In this document: piece after piece, positions 60,217 to 64,000 of the stretch
Numbering within the stretch: position 1 is the stretch's first letter
How the letters are laid out: every line of letters starts with the position of its first letter
Assembly: GCA_944548615.1 (NCBI GenBank)
Contig: OX155967.1
Coordinates: 22,436,752 to 22,500,751 of the forward strand
Length of the DNA stretch: 64,000 nucleotides
Source: Micropterix aruncella
Lineage: Eukaryota > Arthropoda > Insecta > Lepidoptera > Micropterigidae
Direction of reading: 5' to 3'
Position numbers and translations under genes: made by a program
The notes under the pieces: generated by a model
What the model was told of the DNA's origin: nothing
The model's input: only the letters and a program-made list of their open reading frames with translations
The model's database searches: none

Positions 60217-60461
60217 CTGTAATGAATTTAATTCATTACGTTAAAAAACAGTGCTACTTGGGGCTTGTTGTAGGCTCTGGCTCTTGCAGCTGCAGTCGCT
60301 TCGGGTATCCTCAAGGATATGTCCCGGTGTCTGCGTCGAAATCCAGCCAACCATTGTTTGCCTGCCATCTTTTTTTCATTGCTGAAGTTGAAGCCGGTAG
60401 GATAATTCAAAAACTTCGTTCCTTGTGAATCCAAACAATCTCGTTCCTAGTAATTTAATAA

Positions 60462-61137
60462 TTTTTGACAGTATCCTCCAAACCCCCAATACAGTTTGTG
60501 CGGGATGGCTCTAAAGGCAAAAAACATTTAACTACAAAACCTTTCTCAATAATCGAGAAAGCTACAGATTGGATTCTGGAGGTTGATTCGGTCTCTAAGC
60601 AGTATAAATTCCCTGAAAGTCTCGGATGCACAGCCCTCCGTCCAGATATAACTCTTTACTCTCTATCTCGGAAGGTGGCTCTTATTGTAGAATTAACTGT
60701 TCCATGGGAATCAAATATCCCAAAAGACCACGAGTACAAATTAAATAAATACCATGATCTTGCAAATGCCGTAACCCGGAACGGCTTCACTGTTCACCTT
60801 CACGCGGTGGAAGTTGGCGCTCGTGGCCTGCCAGCTAAATCTCTATTTCACCTCTTTAAAGATCTTGGCCTTTCCAGAAAAATAATCAACTCTTTCTTAG
60901 AAAAATTATCTAAAACTGCGATTTGCGCATCTCAAATTCTATGGCTTCGAAGGGGGAGTGAATGGGTGGCAAGGTGAACGCTCACATGTGGCAAGACAGC
61001 TGTCCTAAACCTACCACAGCCGGTTCGTAAGTCCGGAATCCACTGCTCACCCCCCAGAAGTGTAAAAAAAAAATAGTATTATGATGGGCCCGACTCCGGT
61101 CGGTGAATTCCATGGCAGCTCCGTTTGTATTTATTAT
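60462..61137 (+). mobile_element. RLE-type non-LTR insertion in unit 2
   Basis: Present only in unit 2, on the plus strand. It is 5'-truncated at TTGACAGTATCCTCC, holds 170 codons and the full 3' UTR, and ends in TTTGTATTTATTATA. The short flank differences relative to units 1 and 3 suggest a small target deletion and no clean duplication. Confidence 0.93.
60465..60977 (+). CDS. RLE-type non-LTR C-terminal frame (restriction-like endonuclease)
   Basis: 170 open codons, identical in sequence to the C-terminus of the frame at 6209-7015, including RPDITLYSLSRKVALIVELT. The CCHC finger lies upstream of the truncation and is absent. There is no natural start codon; the first codon is TTG. Confidence 0.9.
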   Translation: MTVSSKPPIQFVRDGSKGKKHLTTKPFSIIEKATDWILEVDSVSKQYKFPESLGCTALRPDITLYSLSRKVALIVELTVPWESNIPKDHEYKLNKYHDLANAVTRNGFTVHLHAVEVGARGLPAKSLFHLFKDLGLSRKIINSFLEKLSKTAICASQILWLRRGSEWVAR

Positions 61138-61707
61138 ACACCAGTTCTCGTTCCATTTCATATGTGAAGACACTCCTGCCCATACCTAAAACAAAAAGGT
61201 ACGCGATAAAATCTGTGTGCTAGATGCTGATTTCAGTCAGGTGGCATCCGTTTGAAAAGATGGCTTTGAGCGAAGAGGCCTTTCTTTCGCGCGCCGGAAG
61301 AACGAAAGCTTTCTTTGTAGTTGGAGCTAAGACTTTATTTTGTTCCAGTGCATGTCTTCTAAGAGTCGAATGTGGGACGTTAAACACTTTAGAAGCCAAT
61401 AGCCAGCCCATTTCAATATTTTTCACAGCTTTAATTAATAGCCTTTTTCAGGTTTTATCCCAATCCTGTCAGTCTGTTATTCTAAAATAGTTGCGAGGCA
61501 TGATGCAAGGGCGTACCCAGGATTTCAGCTAGGAGGGGGCAGGGGGTTGCTTATACCTGTTTCGAAAAGATCGTCGGTCGGGTATATTGAAACAAAAAAT
61601 CATGAAAATTGACTTTTATTCATTAATTTTGATGATGACATAAAACAAATATTATACATAATTATACTATACATTATGTATAATATATAATATTATGTAT
61701 GTATATA

Positions 61708-62442
61708 TTAATTTAACAGTAATCTTCTCGGATTTGCCGAAAATTTGTCTATGACAGTCTTTTCAATAAACTCACTGTTGTCTTTTAAATAATTGCGATG
61801 TACGCTCATCAGACATAAACCCGTAAGCCTTTCTTCACCCATGGTGCTTCTAAGCCACGTTTTAACTCTTCGCAGCGTACTGAAGGACCGTTCTACGGTC
61901 GCCGTGGTGCATGGGATAGTGCTTAAAATAATTAATGCCTTTCTGACAGCAGGGTAAAAAATGTTGGCTTCGTTGAACAGATCAACTACTTCTATGTTCC
62001 TTAATTGATCATCTGATAAAGCCTTCGTCACCCATAAATTATGCCAAAGGTTCAGTTCTCCGGTGATATCCAGGTTATAAAATTCTTGGAATGATTCTGC
62101 GCTTTTGTGTAGGTCTGTAATGCTGGTTTTTGTCATATACAAGGGATGTAGCCTGTTTAAAGCAAACGCCGGAGTATTTTCTTGGGAGAATCGAATATTC
62201 AATGATGAAATGAGTGAATCAATGTATGGTATTATCAGGGAACGCCGCCAATATTCGTTATCATTGTCTGATGGCGGATTACTTCTATGTGTTTGCTTAT
62301 GAGCAAGACGTGGAACCGAAATTTCTATGTTCAAATCCATTGCAACAGCTCGTGCTTTTTGAAGTATTTCATTACTTATTCTATCAGGAAACTCGCGGTC
62401 ATTTCTGAGAATGTCCTTGATATTTTTGATGTGTTCCCCTAC
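61708..62442 (-). CDS. hAT transposase last exon, unit 2
   Basis: Same 244-codon exon as in unit 1. The only residue difference noticed is HKSAE against HKNAE. The acceptor CAG at the unit border is conserved. Conservation of an open frame across copies reflects youth of the duplication rather than selection. Confidence 0.9.
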   Translation of the reverse strand, partial: VGEHIKNIKDILRNDREFPDRISNEILQKARAVAMDLNIEISVPRLAHKQTHRSNPPSDNDNEYWRRSLIIPYIDSLISSLNIRFSQENTPAFALNRLHPLYMTKTSITDLHKSAESFQEFYNLDITGELNLWHNLWVTKALSDDQLRNIEVVDLFNEANIFYPAVRKALIILSTIPCTTATVERSFSTLRRVKTWLRSTMGEERLTGLCLMSVHRNYLKDNSEFIEKTVIDKFSANPRRLLLN

Positions 62443-62445
62443 CTG

Positions 62446-63615
62446 TAATGAATTTAATTCATTACGTTAAAAAACAGTGCTACTTGGGGCTTGTTGTAGG
62501 CTCTGGCTCTTGCAGCTGCAGTCGCTTCGGGTTTCCTCAAGGATATGTCCCGGTGTCTGCGTCGAAATCCAGCCAACCATTGTTTGCCTGCCATCTTTTT
62601 TTCATTGCTGAAGTTGAAGCCGGTAGGATAATTCAAAAACTTCGTTCCTTGTGAATCCAAACAATCTCGTTTCTAGTAATTTAATATGTTCCACCAGTTC
62701 TCGTTCCATTTCATATGTGAAGACACTCCTGCCCATACCTAAAACAAAAAGGTACGCGATAAAATCTGTGTGCTAGATGCTGATTTCAGTCGGGTGGCAT
62801 CCGTTTGAAAAGATGGCTTTGAGCGAAGAGGCCTTTCTTTCGCGCGCCGGAAGAACGAAAGCTTTCTAGGGATTAGTCTTCACCAGAAAGGTTTCTTTAA
62901 ACCTATTCAGTAGCGTCTAGCACCCGTAATTTAAATTATATACTCATATGTAAATATAAATTAAATACTGTCTCAAAAACGGCTTACGGCCATTTCATTT
63001 CATCGTATTGCCATTGAGGGCTGAATCAAGAACATGTCTGTCATACAAGACCTTTTACTTACTATGTGTTGTTTTGGGCAATAAGTTTAACAAGTTTAAC
63101 AAGGTAAAATTATATTTGCTCAAAAACGTACCAAATCATTTCCACTTATGTAAATATTTTTCTCGCTTCCGAATCGGCGCTTGCGAAGGGGACGAAGCTG
63201 GCTGCCATTGTGTATTTCGGGAACAGCATTATCTGCCGGGCGAAACGTTCCATCCACAATGTATAGCTCGTAACATGGACATTCAGGTCGCTGAACTGCT
63301 TTTTCGAATCTAAAAATCAAAGAAAACTCATAGTGCTCTAGGAAGTAATGATGAAAATAACATATTCAAAACCATTTTGTTTTGAATATGTTATGCTATC
63401 CATGCTAAGAATCCATGCTAAGAAAACGCGGAAGTTTAAAAAATACAAAGTAGGTAGGTACCCATACATTTGTAGTTGGAGCTAAGACTTTATTTTGTTC
63501 CAGTGCATGTCTTCTAAGAGTCGAATGTGGGACGTTAAACACTTTAGAAGCCAATAGCCAGCCCATTTCATTATTTTCACAGCTTTAATTAATAGCCTTT
63601 TTCAGGTTTTATCCC
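62446..63615 (-). pseudogene. Pogo/jerky-like transposase N-terminal fragment, unit 3
   Basis: Same order as unit 1, without the non-LTR insertion or the 610-bp deletion. Differences from unit 1 are single bases (for example CGGGTGGCATCC against CAGGTGGCATCC). Confidence 0.8.
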
Positions 63616-63861
63616 AATCCTGTCAGTCTGTTATTCTAAAATAGTTGCGAGGCATGATGCAAGGGCGTACCCAGGATTTCAGCTAGGAGGGGGCAGGGGG
63701 TTGCTTATACCTGTTTCGAAAAGATCGTCGGTCGGGTATATTGAAACAAAAAATCATGAAAATTTACTTTTATTCATTAATTTTGATGATGACATAAAAC
63801 AAATATTATACATAATTATACTATACATTATGTATAATATATAATATTATGTATGTATATA

Positions 63862-64000
63862 TTAATTTAACAGTAATCTTCTCGGATTTGCCGAAAATTT
63901 GTCTATGACAGTCTTTTCAATAAACTCACTGTTGTCTTTTAAATAATTGCGATGTACGCTCATCAGACATAAACCCGTAAGCCTTTCTTCACCCATGGTG
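63862..64000 (-). CDS. hAT transposase last exon, unit 3, cut by window end
   Basis: The final 46 or so codons (from STMGEERLTG to the stop) are present; the rest lies beyond the window. Confidence 0.88.
   Translation of the reverse strand, partial: TMGEERLTGLCLMSVHRNYLKDNSEFIEKTVIDKFSANPRRLLLN

Larger units (their letters stand above)
60220..61460 (-). pseudogene. Pogo/jerky-like transposase fragment, unit 2, split by non-LTR
   Basis: Same fragment as in unit 1, but the second exon is interrupted at about 60462 by a 680-bp RLE-type insertion ending at about 61137. The 610-bp stretch between the Psq domain and KAFVLPARE is deleted, fusing them into one frame (61426-61220). Confidence 0.82.
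58065..64000. repeat. Tandem array of about 2.2 kb units (hAT exon plus pogo-like fragment)
   Basis: Units start with TAATGAATTTAATTCATTAC at 58065, 60220 and 62446. Units 1 and 3 have a period near 2155 bp. Unit 2 is 2226 bp because it gained about 680 bp (non-LTR insertion) and lost about 610 bp. Elsewhere units differ by single bases. The third unit continues past the window end. In each unit the minus strand carries the last exon of a hAT transposase and the N-terminal exons of a pogo/jerky-type transposase. Confidence 0.95.

Overview
The window is animal, almost certainly insect and probably hemipteran, genomic DNA. It is AT-rich, has no bacterial gene organisation, and is built almost wholly of transposable elements (TEs), most broken and many nested. 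I found no convincing single-copy host gene, tRNA, rRNA or CRISPR array. The host guess rests on the mix of families (mariner, several piggyBac lineages, Harbinger, hAT, pogo-like, P/THAP-like, Helitron, BEL/Pao, CR1-like and RLE-type non-LTR elements, and a rhabdovirus-like insertion) and is inference.

Layout. 1-9 kb: an inverted-repeat element, a complete but frameshifted mariner (2049-3362, minus), a tandem-repeat array (about 4370-5640) belonging to a TE that also carries MADF and GKSYVS-type coding remnants (7194-7894), two nested 3' ends of an RLE-type non-LTR element (5672-7017), and a piggyBac transposase pseudogene (7907-8960). 9-16.7 kb: a Tc1-like pseudogene, a TIR element, a 3.4 kb CR1-like non-LTR element with coiled-coil/SGNH-like ORF1 and deleted ORF2, the RNase H tail of another non-LTR family, and a piggyBac C-terminus. 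17-27 kb: short tandem repeats, a second copy of the array TE, a Tc1-like deletion derivative with an in-frame fusion, and Helitron remains with a 578-bp exact tandem duplication.

27.2-40.3 kb is one nest. A BEL/Pao retrotransposon (minus; pol 27533-31668, gag 38566-39709) is split inside its gag zinc knuckle by a 6.9 kb TTAA-flanked piggyBac-type element (31675-38561). That element contains a 911-bp triplication, a long-TIR element and an 831-bp hAT-type element with an 8-bp target duplication. A 291-bp miniature of the 6.9 kb element lies at 48940-49230.

41-49.5 kb: a THAP/P-type transposase pseudogene; a non-LTR tail split by a 4.2 kb insertion that contains a 2.55 kb element with about 200-bp terminal inverted repeats carrying a GCDTT-motif gene (flap-nuclease-like, acidic residues lost); an endogenous rhabdovirus-like nucleoprotein fragment (48082-48842); and a hAT fragment.

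50.5-55.2 kb is a complete PIF/Harbinger element with TTA target duplication. Its transposase is damaged at two places, while its MADF partner gene is an intact three-exon reading frame whose intron holds a 151-bp-arm palindrome between long (TA)n tracts. 58.1-64 kb is a tandem array of about 2.2 kb units, each with a hAT C-terminal exon and a pogo/jerky-like N-terminal fragment; one unit is interrupted by the RLE non-LTR element, whose peptide is identical to the copy 54 kb away.

The genes do not form a host pathway. The window records nested transposition, internal deletion, templated mutation and tandem duplication. The most unusual items are the long-TIR GCDTT element, the rhabdovirus-like insertion, the Harbinger lesions and the TTAA insertion in BEL gag.
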